Below are positions 24,806 to 37,400 of a DNA stretch of 64,000 bases, in pieces. A model generated the notes under the pieces. It was not told the DNA's origin, did not search any database, and saw only the letters and a program-made list of their open reading frames with translations. This DNA is from Diadema setosum (Eukaryota; Echinodermata; Echinoidea; Diadematoida; Diadematidae): the NCBI RefSeq assembly GCF_964275005.1, contig NC_092693.1, forward strand, positions 24,207,122-24,271,121, written 5' to 3'. The translations under genes and the position numbers were made by a program. Position 1 is the first letter of the stretch; the number at the start of each line of letters is the position of its first letter.

Positions 24806-25785
24806 CGGGAAAGGGTTTGTACTGTATTGGGAATGTAGAAACAAATCAACAGACAGACTACAGACTTACCGGTTACTTTCCTTTTCAGACATCTTTATGG
24901 ACGATCAATTTCTTCAGCTTGAGAGTTGAGAGGGTATCTTTACTTGCAAATCCGCAAATCCTGTGTATTAGTTTAGATAATATATCATCACCAAGACACG
25001 AGTCCATTCATTGTACGAAAAAACAACACGAGTTTCCACGGCCACGCACGCAGCTTGTTCAGTTCTTGTGTTTACAATCGAACCCTAGCTCTGCACTGCG
25101 GCATCAACTCAGTATCTGCGTACACATCGGGTACACATACACGTGATCAATATTGGGCTTCAAATGCATGGTATGCAGCGAAGCCGCGTGTACGCCGATG
25201 TTGCAGTTCTTTCATTCAAGAATGCAAAGAGGGGCCACACCGCCCTACGTCATAGCAGTGTAAAGTTCAAAAGGCGCCAAATGAAGAAAACGCGCGGCTC
25301 GTTCGGCAACTCTAGCCTTTAATCGAGCCGTTCACAGCTACACATACACTCTATGCCTCAGTCTCGGCAGTGCAGTTTGAAACGATGAAAATAAAAATGC
25401 TGAAATGCGATTGATTGAAATTAAACAATTCGGGTTAAATGTAAAGTCGTTCACTGTCACAATGTAGTACATCTCTAAACGTGAGGAAAGGTGGAGCAGA
25501 ATGAGCGAAATACTTGTATTCGGCGACGAGCAGCAAGGCTCGCATTCAAATCATGAATGAAATCTTACGTTAGTGCACTTAGGACGTGCTCGTCACACAA
25601 GGGGCCAACAGTTCAATGTGCAGTGTTTGTTGTTCGAGAGCGCCAAACGAAAGAGTAGGCCTATGTGTAAACAAAATCATATTTTGATTTTCAAACGCAA
25701 GCATCAAGGCGCTTCTTCTTGGCAATCGAAAAAAAAAATAATAAAAAATGTCTTAGTGGTGTTCCCGAGGTCAGTTCAATTCGAC

Positions 25786-25821
25786 AAGTCTGACTGGTGC
25801 AAGAAAACACCAGTCAGACTT
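25786..25821. other. perfect 14-bp stem-loop
   Basis: AAGTCTGACTGGTG (25786-25799), an 8-base loop, CACCAGTCAGACTT (25808-25821). No T-run or gene context explains it; it is probably a MITE remnant or a short foldback. Confidence 0.7.
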
Positions 25822-25900
25822 GAGTTTACGTAAGTTTGGGTGTAAGTCCAGCTGGGGTGGATCCCCATATCGGCTGACAAGTAAGCAAACCCCCCCCCCC

Positions 25901-25975
25901 AAAAAAAACAAAAACAAAAACAAAAACAAAAACAAAAACAAAAACAAAAACAAAAACAAAACCAAACAAACAATC
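25901..25975 (+). repeat. (AAAAAC)n microsatellite
   Basis: About nine copies of CAAAAA after a poly-C/poly-A run. It creates long low-complexity frames on both strands that should not be called genes. Confidence 0.95.
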
Positions 25976-26250
25976 AAACAAAACAAAACAAAACAAATAA
26001 AAACGATTAATAAAGAAAAAAAGAGAAAAAACCTAAACCCCCAATAGACACGCCACTGTAATGACGTATTCTCAGAGAGAATGATGTGCACAATAACTGA
26101 AAATAAAGGGGAAAATAGTAGACCTATTTTAAAAGGGCCAATAACTCTCAGCAACAAAAATGAGAAGGTGCATCATAATTTATGAGAACTAATAGGCCCT
26201 ATTGTCACTAGTGAGAACCAATCTTGGAAGCACACTGAGTGCTAATTAGG

Positions 26251-26534
26251 GTGCTGTTCGTTATTCCGGAGGTTCGATATTCCGAAGGTTCGTTATTCCG
26301 AAGGTTCGTTAATCCGGAACACACAAATTCCCTATACCTAGATGTTCGTTAATCAGAAAATGAAAAAGGGTTCGTTATAATCCGGACATTTTGTGGCGTT
26401 ATTCCGAAGGTTCGTTATTCCGAAGATTTGTTAATCCGAAAATGAAATTCGGAAAAACGAACTTTCGGAATAACCAATCTTCGGACTAAAGAGCCTTCGG
26501 AATAACGAACCTTCGGAATAAAGAGCTGTATACC
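26251..26534. mobile_element. element of TTCGTTATTCCGAA words with a 10-bp target duplication
   Basis: The sequence GCTAATTAGG occurs immediately on both sides (26241-26250 and 26535-26544), an exact 10-base direct repeat. The body is built of GGTTCGTTATTCCGAA words, forward on the left half and inverted on the right half. A 9-11 base duplication is typical of Mutator-like elements. A second copy of the word family lies at 62500-62776. Confidence 0.85.
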
Positions 26535-26740
26535 GCTAATTAGGCCCTATTATGTCATCAAGTCTATATGGTTCCTTCTGTTAGTTTGGCAAGATTATTA
26601 TATAGGGAAAGTAGGCCTATGACATGGAGTAAACAGAATGGTAAATCAATAAAGAGCAGAACACAGTAAAACACATTTATTCTTAAAACCCACTTATGGC
26701 CTAGATACATCGCGGGTGCTGTATTTATACATACCACTAT

Positions 26741-27034
26741 ACTCTCTAAAAAAAAAATCGAGTGAAAATAATTATGCACTCCTGAAGGAGTGAATACAAA
26801 AAAGAGTGAATTTAGAGTGAAATTGGAGTGAATTTTGAGTGAAAATGTTCATTTTCACTCATTTTGGAGTGACCTCAGGGATCACTCGAAGATTTTGGAG
26901 TGATCCCTGAGGTCACCTAAAACGAGTGGAAATGAAAATTTTCACTCAAAATTCACTCCAATTGGCTTTCTAAATTCACTCTTTTTTGTATTCACTCCAA
27001 GAGTGGATATTTTCACTCGATTTTTTCAGAGAGT
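26741..27034. mobile_element. near-perfect foldback element with ACTAT duplication
   Basis: ACTCTCTAAAAAAAAAATCG (GAGTGAAAA) at the left is inverted as TTTTCACTCGATTTTTTCAG (AGAGT) at the right, and almost the whole 294 bases fold on a centre near 26890. The pentamer ACTAT flanks it on both sides (26736-26740, 27035-27039). The interior is dominated by GAGTGAAT/ATTCACTC words. Confidence 0.9.
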
Positions 27035-27039
27035 ACTAT

Positions 27040-28289
27040 CATTAGGGCCTTATTATGAACTATTAGTATAAATATATACATGTATATATGTTATACAACA
27101 TAATAAATTATCTCAGGGCCGTCGGAACAGGGGGCGGGTGGGCTCGGCCCCCACCCTGTTTTGGGGGAGTTTGTTTGTTTGTTTGTTTGTTTGTTTGTTT
27201 GTTTTCCACATATAGTTGCCACGATACACTGAGTCAACTGAAGAAACCCGGAAGCGGAATCAGGAAGTTACGCTGAAGATTTTTTTTTCCTTGTTAGCTG
27301 ATGAAACCCGAAAGCGCATGCGGCACCAGAAATATAAACTGCCCCCCCCCCCCCCGCACTTTAAAAGGCCATGACTGTATCTAGTATTGATGCATTTCCG
27401 GTTGAACTTGAAAAAAAAAAAACAGACAAAAAAAAACTGTATTTAGGTCCTCCAGTGATTACAATATGAGTTCGAGTGTAAAAACAAAGTTGGCACCTTC
27501 TAGATTTTCAGATCATGTGGATCAATGTTAGCCTGCATGCTGGAGGTCCTCTGAAAACTGACTTTGCCGCTTATTAGGGCCTAACTTTCTAATTGATTAT
27601 GATTCTTGTCATGATACCATCCGGGTGCCATGCACGGGTCTTTTACCAAATGCATGCAGAGTTACGAGTATAATAGACACTGTGACCTTTTATATCCAGG
27701 GCCTATAATAACTCTGCTATAAACATTTAGAAATGAAGATTGTAGCCCATACCATAGGCCTACACACTATGAGTGTTTCAAACCGAAAAAAATTTACGGA
27801 CCGTCGTTGGTATGCAGGAAACTGTGCAAGACCTATAACATCCGAAAGTATCTATATACTATAGGTCTATAAGCATTGATCGAGTTATAGTAACTAGTGT
27901 AATGAGAAGCTTTGTTGTTGGTGGTGGTGTTTTAATAATAATGTTCCTCCACATCCCACCTCGACACCTAAGTTTGTAATCCCCCATCACAAATCCTGTC
28001 AACTTCAAATCAAACAAAGCCATGATCAAGTGCAAAAAAAAAAAGAAAAAAAAAGACGACTACAGGGCCTATTCTTATGCAACAATAAAACTTGTGAAAT
28101 ATATTAGTCATAATATAAACAATAGCTCGAGATCAAAATCAGTTTTCGTTATGGACACAAATTTGAATTATTTGTTTAAAAACACATTTTTTGTATACCT
28201 TTTCCTTAAACAGAGCTATTAGGGGGATCTACAGACTATATTGCATGCACTAAAATCAAGGAACTGAAAACAAATCACAATTTTTTTTT
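27040..28289. other. intergenic stretch with simple repeats
   Basis: Holds a (GTTT)n run at 27168-27202, a poly-C run near 27343 and poly-A tracts. No exon recognised. Confidence 0.45.
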
Positions 28290-29830
28290 GCAATCAGTTA
28301 ACAGCAGGGTATGGGCCCACATAATGATGAATGTAAATGGACAGAGTATTTTTTTCATTTGGTTATTAATGGAATAAGTGATTGCATGCCGCAGCAGGTT
28401 CATGAAACATTCAGTGAAAGGTTGAGGAAAAGCTTTGAAAAGGTTATGGATTAACATAATAATACATTGGTGTTGTTGGTTTTATTTTTTTCTCCCCCTG
28501 CGGAATTTTCAGTTTGATGATTTGCGGTGTGCTGCCCTCTCTAGTATGGCAACGCTCTCTTCCTGATTTTGCAGTGTTGTACGGTATAATCACAGAACTT
28601 TTCTGTGGGTATAATCAGGGACTTTCTTCCACCTCCCTGGTATAATCAAAGCGATACAGTTGAGAGAACTTCCAAAAAGGAGTTTCGCAAAATAATTACC
28701 AGTATAGGTCTATGCTTACACTCCATAAACCTGCGGTAAGTTGACATTTTCATGCCCTCCCCCATGATAATTCTGGGAATGTGAAAAAAAAAAATCACAA
28801 ATATTTTGCAAACAGTTACTAGTAACAGCAAGGGACAAAATGATGAATGTAAATGGACAGAGTATTTTTTTTTTCATTTGGTTATTAATAGAATCAGTGA
28901 TTCATGCCGCAGCAGGTTCATGAAACATTCAGTGAAAGGTTGAGGAAAAGCTTTGAAAAGGTTATGGATTAACATAATAATATAGTAGTGTTGTTGGTTT
29001 TATTTTTTTTTTCTCCCCGGCGGAAATTTTCAGTTTGATGATTTGCGGTGTGCTGCCCTCTCTTGATGGCAACGCTATCTTCCATGCCCTGTTGCATAAA
29101 ACCCTTACCGCTGGACTATACCGCTCCTTTATAGCGGTAAGTCTTCAAATTAGCGGTAAAGCTTATAATCCTTGATACTGATTGGCTGCATATGACGCCT
29201 ATAATTTTGACGGTAGTTACCATTGAAATTCAACGGTAAGTTTTATGCAACGGGCCACTGATGTATTGTTGCAGTGTTGTACAGCATAATCAAAGCGATT
29301 GTGTTGAGAGAACTTCCAAAAAGGAGTTTCGCAAAATAATTACAAGTATATAGGTCTATGCTTACACTCCATAAACCCGCGGTAAGTTGACATTTTCATG
29401 CCCTCCCCCATGATAATTCCTGGAATGTTAAAAAAAAACAACAACAAACAAATCACAAATATTTTGCAAACAGTTAACAAGCAGGGTAATAGTAATGATG
29501 AATGTAAATGGACAGAGAGTTACTTTATGTTATGGATTAACATACACATTTTTGTTGTTGGTTTTTTTTTCTCGCCTGCGGAATTTTCAGTTTTATAATT
29601 TGCGGTGTGCATGCCCTCTCTATATGGCAACGTTATACAATCTTCCTGATGTTGCAGTGCTGTATCAGAACGATGCAGTTGAGAGAACTTCCAACAGGAG
29701 TTTCGCAAATACCACCTTTTAGGTCTATGCTTACACTCCATAAACCTGCAGTACGTTAACAATTTCATCTCCTTCCCCATGATAATTCTGGAAATGATGT
29801 GAAAAAAATATTTATACACGTAAACTATAT
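28290..29830 (+). repeat. three tandem copies of a ~520-bp unit
   Basis: Copies begin near 28290, 28808 and 29467, each at a GCAA(A/T)CAGTTA segment followed by GATGAATGTAAATGGACAGA. They share TTGCGGTGTGCTGCCCTCTC-like, GAGAACTTCCAA, GGAGTTTCGCAAA and GGTCTATGCTTACACTCCAT segments in order. Copy 2 is longer because a MITE sits in it (29086-29256); copy 3 is shorter through an internal deletion. No gene is seen in the unit. Confidence 0.85.
29086..29256. mobile_element. ~170-bp MITE nested in tandem copy 2
   Basis: GCCCTGTTGCATAAAA at the left, inverted TTTTATGCAACGGGCC at the right, with internal CTTACCG/CGGTAAG pairs. The other two tandem copies lack it at the same point, which dates the insertion after the duplication. 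Confidence 0.85.
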
Positions 29831-29915
29831 TGATACTATACAAGTAAATAAACCATGGTAAAACTGTTTAAAAATAACAACAACAACATTTGTACTTCGT
29901 CATTACTCAAGCATA

Positions 29916-30017
29916 CTTCTGACATTTTTACTTCTGACATTTTTACCTCTGACATTTTTACTTCTGACATTACTTCTTACATTTTTACTTCTGACATTTT
30001 TACCTTTGACATTATTA
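29916..30017 (+). repeat. 15-bp minisatellite, seven copies
   Basis: Unit CTTCTGACATTTTTA, with one copy shortened to 12 bases and scattered C/T changes. Confidence 0.92.
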
Positions 30018-31157
30018 CACCGAACCTAAGCCGCAGCCATTCTGATTATAGGCAGAGCCTACTGCTCTGAGAGTTAGGCCTACTGCATCTGAAGCGTCTT
30101 TTTATAGTCAGTTCTGTGTTACCTGCATGCAGACCTGCTATTATGGAGATAAGGCCTGGGAGACATTGCCTGCGGAAAATTGATTCGCCTACATTGGTGA
30201 CTGACTCCATTCTAATGTCGGACATTGCTACGTCAAAGCTGTGACGGGCTGGATTCGTATAGCTGATGGTTATAATTTGCTGGATTATAATTCACGCATT
30301 GACTGGACGCGGCTGTCGTAATAAAAGCACCGGCGATAAGTTTGCAATGTTTTTTTTTTTTTTTTTTTTTTCAAGCCAAATGAAATTTTATTTCCCATTT
30401 TCTCCTTGAAGTCGCGGATGCAATGTTTAACAAAAGATTCGAGTAACACTGAGAACCAGGGAGTAGGATTATGCTTGACTTCATTTGTTGGTATAAGGGC
30501 CTATGGTTACTATGATTGATCACTTACAAAAAAAAAAAAAAATGTGTAAACTTATATGCTTCAATAGTTTGCTCCACTGACAAGTTGATATCGAATAGAT
30601 CAAACACCACTTTATAACAAGTAAACTCAACAAAAAACAAAAATTTTTCATTTCAGAAAGATAAACTACCAATTCTGTGGTGCATTAATGATCGAGACAG
30701 TGTAGAATGACCATAACGAGACCCAGCCCGTTCTCCATTATGCCGGTAACAATTATTTTCCGAAAGAGTTTTTATAGGCTGATATATCCCAAGACAGATG
30801 TAATTATTGGGTTCCGTAAAGGATTTCTTTTTCTTTTCTGTTTTTTTTTCTGTTTTAAGCGGGAGAATTTAATCCAGTTGTAAAGTCTGTTTGGTACGAC
30901 TCCAATTTCAAAGAGATTTTTACAATGATAATTATAAAGAAATTTTATACTATTACTTTTCCCGATATTCCAATAAAAGCGTAGAGGGATTGATATTCTT
31001 TAGTAACGTATATCAAACTTGTTTTGATCATTAATTTGGGGGTGGGGTTTAATTGTGTTGTCTCTTTTTTTTTTGAGGGGGAGGTTGTTTTGTTTGTTAA
31101 TTTATTTGTTCGTTTGTCTGTTTTTGTTGTTGTTTTTTTTTAATCATTCTTACCGGT
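30018..31157. other. upstream region of ATP5F1E, nothing recognised
   Basis: AT-rich with long T runs (30348-30372, 31060-31142 region). No exon or bounded transposon seen. Confidence 0.4.
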
Positions 31158-31193
31158 CGCGGTCACTGACCTACAAATAGGTCAGTGATCGCG
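31158..31193. other. 16-bp inverted repeat upstream of ATP5F1E
   Basis: CGCGGTCACTGACCTA (31158-31173), CAAA loop, TAGGTCAGTGATCGCG (31178-31193), with one mismatch. It contains an inverted pair of AGGTCA half sites (everted around the loop) and lies about 255 bases before the start codon, in the likely promoter region. Confidence 0.7.
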
Positions 31194-31446
31194 GTGCGTG
31201 CGTGCTCTTGTGCTCTAGCATTGCCTTCTGTGCGCGTACGCGTACGTACAATTCCCGCATCGTCTTGTGCATGCATGCATGGAGCATCGCATTGCACATG
31301 GTTTGTGTGTACGCACGCAGTAACTTCCGCACTTATGGCACTCTATTGCGATCAATATCCCTACTACCTAGGTACGTTACGCTGGCTGTGCAGTCTGCGG
31401 AATCTGTTGAAAGAAAGGCACCAGAAGAACGTAAAATTATACAAAA

Positions 31447-31478
31447 ATGGTAGCTCCTTGGCGACAAGTTGGAATGAC
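31447..31478 (+). CDS. ATP5F1E: ATP5F1E coding exon 1
   Basis: Ten codons plus two bases (MVAPWRQVGM and AC of Thr11), ending at a consensus donor GTAAGT at 31479. The 5' UTR upstream has no in-frame ATG close by and no TATA box. The CpG-rich stretch 31150-31440 is the likely promoter. Confidence 0.85.
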
Positions 31479-34400
31479 GTAAGTATGTTAGAGCTGGTAG
31501 GCCTGGTATACTCCTGCCAAAGCGGTTTCCAGGAAAATCTCCTGGGTTTTTAACTTAAAAATTACATAGATCGACAACATGCAGTCAATGGCAATGGCAA
31601 TGCTAATGCGTGTATGGTTGAGGGGTCTAGATATCGCGCACGAAAATTTGAAATGCTCTTATAATAGAAGTTATTCCATAATCGTACCTGAATTTCTCAA
31701 TGAATATCACGAAAATGCAGAAAAATCACCTCCCAAAATCTCCTGATGATACGATGACGGAGTAGTGCGCTGTCGCCGTTTGTATGTCGGACTTTTTTTT
31801 TATGCGTTCAATTTCTCGGGGTATGTAAAGATCGCGCAGCTGCCCTCTGTAGTTTCATGCGTGAAAGTGTCTGCCCCTCTGCGGCTGTAACGTGCTCCGG
31901 CTTTCGTAGAATATTTTTTCACTTGATATTAAATTTGTCCCTGTTAAGCAACAGCAGTATTATTATTGTTATTATTATTATTATTATCATTATTACTATT
32001 ATCACCACCACCATCATCAATCATCATAATCATCTTTTTTTCTTTTTTTTTATGAAGCAATGTCATGCTGAAAGTACAGCTCGATTCTTTTTTTTTTCTT
32101 ATGAATGCACTGTCATGCTAAAAGGACAGCTCCATTTGATTTTAATGAAAGTAAGTAAGCAGTGTATGTTTTTTTTGTTTTTTTTTTCGGTGCGTTGTAT
32201 ATTCTTTACGAATGCACTGTTTCTGCTGAAAGTACAGCTTGGTTTGATTTCATTATAATTGTGTTTTGTTGAATCGTGGATTCTATGCCACATGTGATTT
32301 GATTTATCATGAAACTGTATTGAATATGGAATCAATAAAAGATTATGGAAAAAAATCATCATTATCATTTTCATTATTATTATTATCACTTCCACCACCA
32401 TCATTTTATCATTCTTATTATCATTATTTTTATCATTGATATTTTCATAATCGTTAAAGATTTTCATTTATAAAGTTTTCTTACAATATTTCTAATCACT
32501 TTAACCAATAATATACACGTAATATAAAATGGAAAAAAGTAAAATATGAACATATATTTTTTTTTTGTGTGTGTGTGTTTGTGTGTGTGCTTACCCATTC
32601 GTCACCCTGTCATTTTCGTCACCCATTTGTCACACTCTCATCTAATTTTTCTTCAGTATCATTATGACCCTCCCCTGTCACAAATATATCACAAGTTAGC
32701 GCAAGAAATCACAAGCAAATTCAAATTGAAATCACACTTCAACTTCGATACACTGAAATATTTATTCCTTTGTAATATTATAATCGTTGTGTTAAAATTT
32801 GACTTAAAACGACATTTATTAACAGTATTTCAGCGTAGCTGGCAGCATACATTGTTCTTGTGTATGATGACGTCACGTGGTAAACGATCGATCGAACAAA
32901 TTACGAATTCTATCGACTACGAACGAGACAAGCGAGACGACACGTCTAGGCTACAACATCCTTAGAACAGATTTTAAGGTTAGGTAGGTAAATTACAAGG
33001 TAAAAAATCGGAAATTTAGTGGAAAATTTGTTGGAAATCAAAATTTCTTACCTGCCTCCTTCTCATGTTGGGCAGTAAGTCAGGTATGTTTATTCCATGG
33101 GCGTATCGGCAATTTTTGCGCTTAGTCCTACGCGTAATATCGCTTGCTATACGCAGTTACGCTATGCGCGATCATTAGGTCCCTGCGCGAGACCTAGTAC
33201 CCTTACTATACAATTAAATTTACTACAATGTATGGTTATGCCATATGGTTGAGGGGTCTAGATATCGCGCACGAAAATTTGTGATGCTCTTATAAATTTA
33301 ACTGTTAATAGAAATTATTCCACAATCGTACCTTAATTTCTCAATAAATATCACGAAAATGCTGAAAAATCACCTCCCAGAATCTCCTGATGATACAATG
33401 ACGGAGTAGTGCGCTGTCGCCGTTTGTATGTCGGACTTAATTTTATGCGTAAAATTTCTCGGGGTATGTAAAGGTCGCGCAGCTGCCCTATGTAGTTTCA
33501 TGCGTGAAAGTGTCTGCCCTTCTGGTCTGCGGCTGTAACGTGCTTCGGCTTTCGTAGAATGTTATAAACGATCGACCGAACAAATTACGAATTCTATCGG
33601 CTATGAACGAGACAAGCGAGACGACACGTCTAGGCTACAGCATCCTTAAAACAGATTTTAAGCTAAGCTGTAAGGTAGCATTAGGTAGGTAGAAAATAAA
33701 GGGAAAAAAATTGGAAATTTAGTGAAAAAATTGTTCGAAAAAATTGGAAATTTAATGAAAAATGTGTTCGAAATCAAAATTTCTTACCTGCTTCCTTCTC
33801 ATGTTTAGCGGTTGTCGGGTACAGGGGGTATGTTTATTCCATGGGCGTATCGGCAAATTGTGCGCTTAGTCCTACGCGTAATATTGCTTGCTATACGCAG
33901 TTTCGCTATGCGCGACCAGTAAGTCCCTGCGCTAGATCTAGTACCCTTACTATACTTCAACGCATAACGTACATATAGGGCCTACCATCAACGCATAACG
34001 TACATATAGGGCCTACCATCAACGCATAAAGGTGGCCTCACACTAACGTTTTAATCGTTCTATGCGTTTTTTTCTTTCGACTGCTTGCGGTTTCAAGAAG
34101 TCGCACGCGGTTCTCGACCGCATGCGACTTCTCGCAACTTGGAGGCGTCCGCAAGCCTTGCGACCTCCTTGGTCTTGGACCTTGCGGCTGCTGTCAAATT
34201 TTGAACATAAAACCTTGCGATCGTCTGCAGACTGTGGTAACCTCTGCGAACCCTGGCCTTGTGACCGGCTGAAATTTCGCAGGCCTTGCGGTCGTTGCGC
34301 TCACACTATGCGACTCGATGATTGCGATCTGGCAACCGCAACAGATCGCAGGCACTGCGATCGAAAAAACTGCATAGTGTGAGGCCACCTTAACGTAGAC

Positions 34401-37400
34401 TCTAATACATGTCACGTATATTGTAGGAGTCTAAAGGTGGCCGGTGGCCTCACACTATGCCAAGTATGCGGTTTTTTCTTGCGACTCCTTGCGGTTTCGA
34501 GAAGTCACACGTGGTTCTCGACCACATGCGACTTCTTGCGACTTGGAGGCATCCGCAAGCCTTGCGACCTCCTTGCGGCTGCTGTCAAATTTTGAACATG
34601 TTCAAAACCTTGCGATCGTCTGCGGTTGCCTCTGTGAACTCTTGCGACCGGCTGAAATTTCGCAAGCCTTGCAGTCGTTGCGCTCACACTATGCGACTCG
34701 ATTGCGATCTGGCAACCGCAACAGATTGCAAGCACTGCGATAAAAAAAAACGCATAGTGTGAGGCCACCTTAACGTTAGGGTCCTACTTGGTGATAGGAA
34801 ACTCGCACAAGTCGAGAGTCGTAAATGTGAGCAGGTGAACATGCATGGTGTAAACTGATATAAAGTTACTAGGTTCTATACTATTAGTAGTGGAGGGCCC
34901 CAGTACATACAGCCGTAACACTAATAGGCACAGCCCAGCCTTCTTCTTCTTGTAATTCAGTTTATTTACACTTAATAACATACTCCGGGGATTAGACAGT
35001 GAATGCCACAATATAGAATGTGTGGTCACAATATGGGACATGTTGAAAACATTTTTAACCCGTTTAGGACGGACTGAATTTGCTCAACACACATTTTCCA
35101 TAAGGGAGACGCTAGACAAGAGTCTAGATGCCTAGCACCTGCCCGAGTGTTCTGAACAGACTCGGGACTAGACTCGTCATCAATGGGTTAACAATGTTCT
35201 TTCATATCTGGTAGTCTAACGTTAGATCCTTTGATATTTGGTAGATCCTCTAGATTCTACTAGACAGAAAGATCCGTCTGTCCAGAAGTGTTTTATTTAT
35301 TTTTTTTTTTTTGACGTTATTGCTGAGGAGATCATTGAAGCCAGATGCAGTTTCCGTGGCGCAGCTCAGAACATACAGTTTGTATGTCATATCCCCCACA
35401 ACCAGATACAGACCGATCTTTCAGTTAAATTCTCTAACCGTTGTACCAATACAAATGGCAATGCACCTAGGGTCTACTGTACATTTACAACTGTACTCTG
35501 TACTGTAGATCTACTGCAATGTGGTACCGTATGGGTAAACTTGGCCTCTTATACATTGCAAATGTAATGAGGGCGCTAGTTAGGGGCCGAGATCTACCCA
35601 TAACTTCGGTAAATGTTTACTCTTCTTTCTTCTTCTTCAATGAAATCATCGCGTAGTGTGTGATTTCTTAGTCTAGATTTTAATCTGTAAAAAGTGTAAC
35701 ATACATGTAGGACCGTGGATGTCAATGGTGGTAGACGAGAAGTGATCATGAACTTGATGAAGTAAAGCAAGCTGCCCATAAATTCAACCATAATGGCAAC
35801 AGATGATGTCCAAAATTGAACCACTGACTACAGATAAAACCTACATGTACATGTACGCTTTTGCTTGCAGTCAAATATTGGCATGGGACGTCAAACATGC
35901 AGTGCCTGATGATAGGTACTCGCATTCACAAGCAGTGCTCAATTAGGGTAATATCGCATACCGATAATATAGCATGATTGCCCAAACCAGTTCTATCGTT
36001 GTCTCGCTACGCCTTCTATTAAAATTTGTATTCGGATGTACTATAGAAATATGCATGGCATACACGCATGTTCTGCTGAAATTAGGTCATATCAAAAAAC
36101 AAAACGGTCTTAATATTAAAGTTTGGGCCTGACTTTTATTAGGATAGTTTATCCTAGTTTATTGACATAAGTAGTTTCTCATTATCTCAAGGAAGAAAAA
36201 AAATCTTAAGCCCCATCTCAACCAAGAGTACTAGACCATCCCTCTAAGCAGAAAAAAATACAATAAAATTTGCACCAGTGCTTGTGAAGAGTAAACTCTG
36301 AAGACTACAAAAGAATGCTGAAGCCCACAGGATCCAGCAGAAGGATGCATAATTTTTAGGAACGGTAAAGCAATCTTGTTTGAAGGAATCAATTTTCATA
36401 GCATTTGCAGCATTTTAGGGAAGATGGCCCCAGATTCTCACTGTTCTTGGAGAGAATGATAATTTGTATGCATCTGTCGTTCCTGTAGGGAAATTTTATA
36501 TCAAACTGTGATTCTGTCTCACAGGTTTTTGTGTTTTATTGCTGGGGTATTGGTCGGTGGGAAATATTACACGTAGTGACGTACATGTATATGAACTCTA
36601 TGATAACAGATTTTTGGAAGAGGGTACGCATGTACTTCGGGCAAGCAGTATTCAAGTTTGAAACAAAACAGAACCCAAAGAAGATGCTGTGTTCCTTCAG
36701 TCACTAGACACAAAGCGAGCTGCTGCGTAATCAGCGTTGTACCTGGTCTTTTGTCTCTGACCATTGTTGTGCTGTGGTGATTCCATACTGCTGAGGAGTA
36801 CTCTAGCTGGTTGGGAACTAAAGGCAGTACACTTACAGGCCCTGGCTTTGACCTCCTTTGAGCAGATGAGAGTTCTATGTTGTATGACTGGACTAGTACA
36901 TTTTGTACAACATTTTGTTACAATGTTGTCATGAGGCTTGATTGGTTTCATTGGTTCTGTAATGCCTTTCAGATTGGCAATAGCCACAGTAGCTTCTTTG
37001 TAAATGCGTTTGAATCTTAACTTGCTCCTATGTTGTAGATGGATGTCTAGATATAAAATGTGATCCTTTCCTCTGAATCAAAAATCACAATTTTTAGATG
37101 AAGGTCATGTTTTCCTCTGGTTTATTTTTTTTTTCAGTGTTGTCAAAAAAAAAAAGAAGAAGAAAAAGACAAGTGAAGATGGCAACCTAAAAAATGAAGT
37201 GGAGATAATGCTTAATATTTTTTGTTGTGTGTGTGTGTTTTTCTTTTTTTTTTTTTTTACTCCGCCTAATAATTTCTTTGCTCACTTGTGACCAGGAAAG
37301 TATCTGAAAGACAAAAATTCACAGTCATGAGTTGTCATGTGATACACATTTTCATGTGAGGCAAACATCACCTCCTGCATGTGAACCCTCTCTCTCCTAT

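Noticed and set aside
24817..25146. 109-codon plus-strand frame downstream of the TATA box
   Set aside because: Begins at a non-ATG codon, has no recognisable domain or coding-like pattern and is not supported by splice sites.
25771..26157. 128-codon minus-strand and 75-codon plus-strand frames
   Set aside because: Both are low-complexity translations of the (AAAAAC)n and poly-A tracts.
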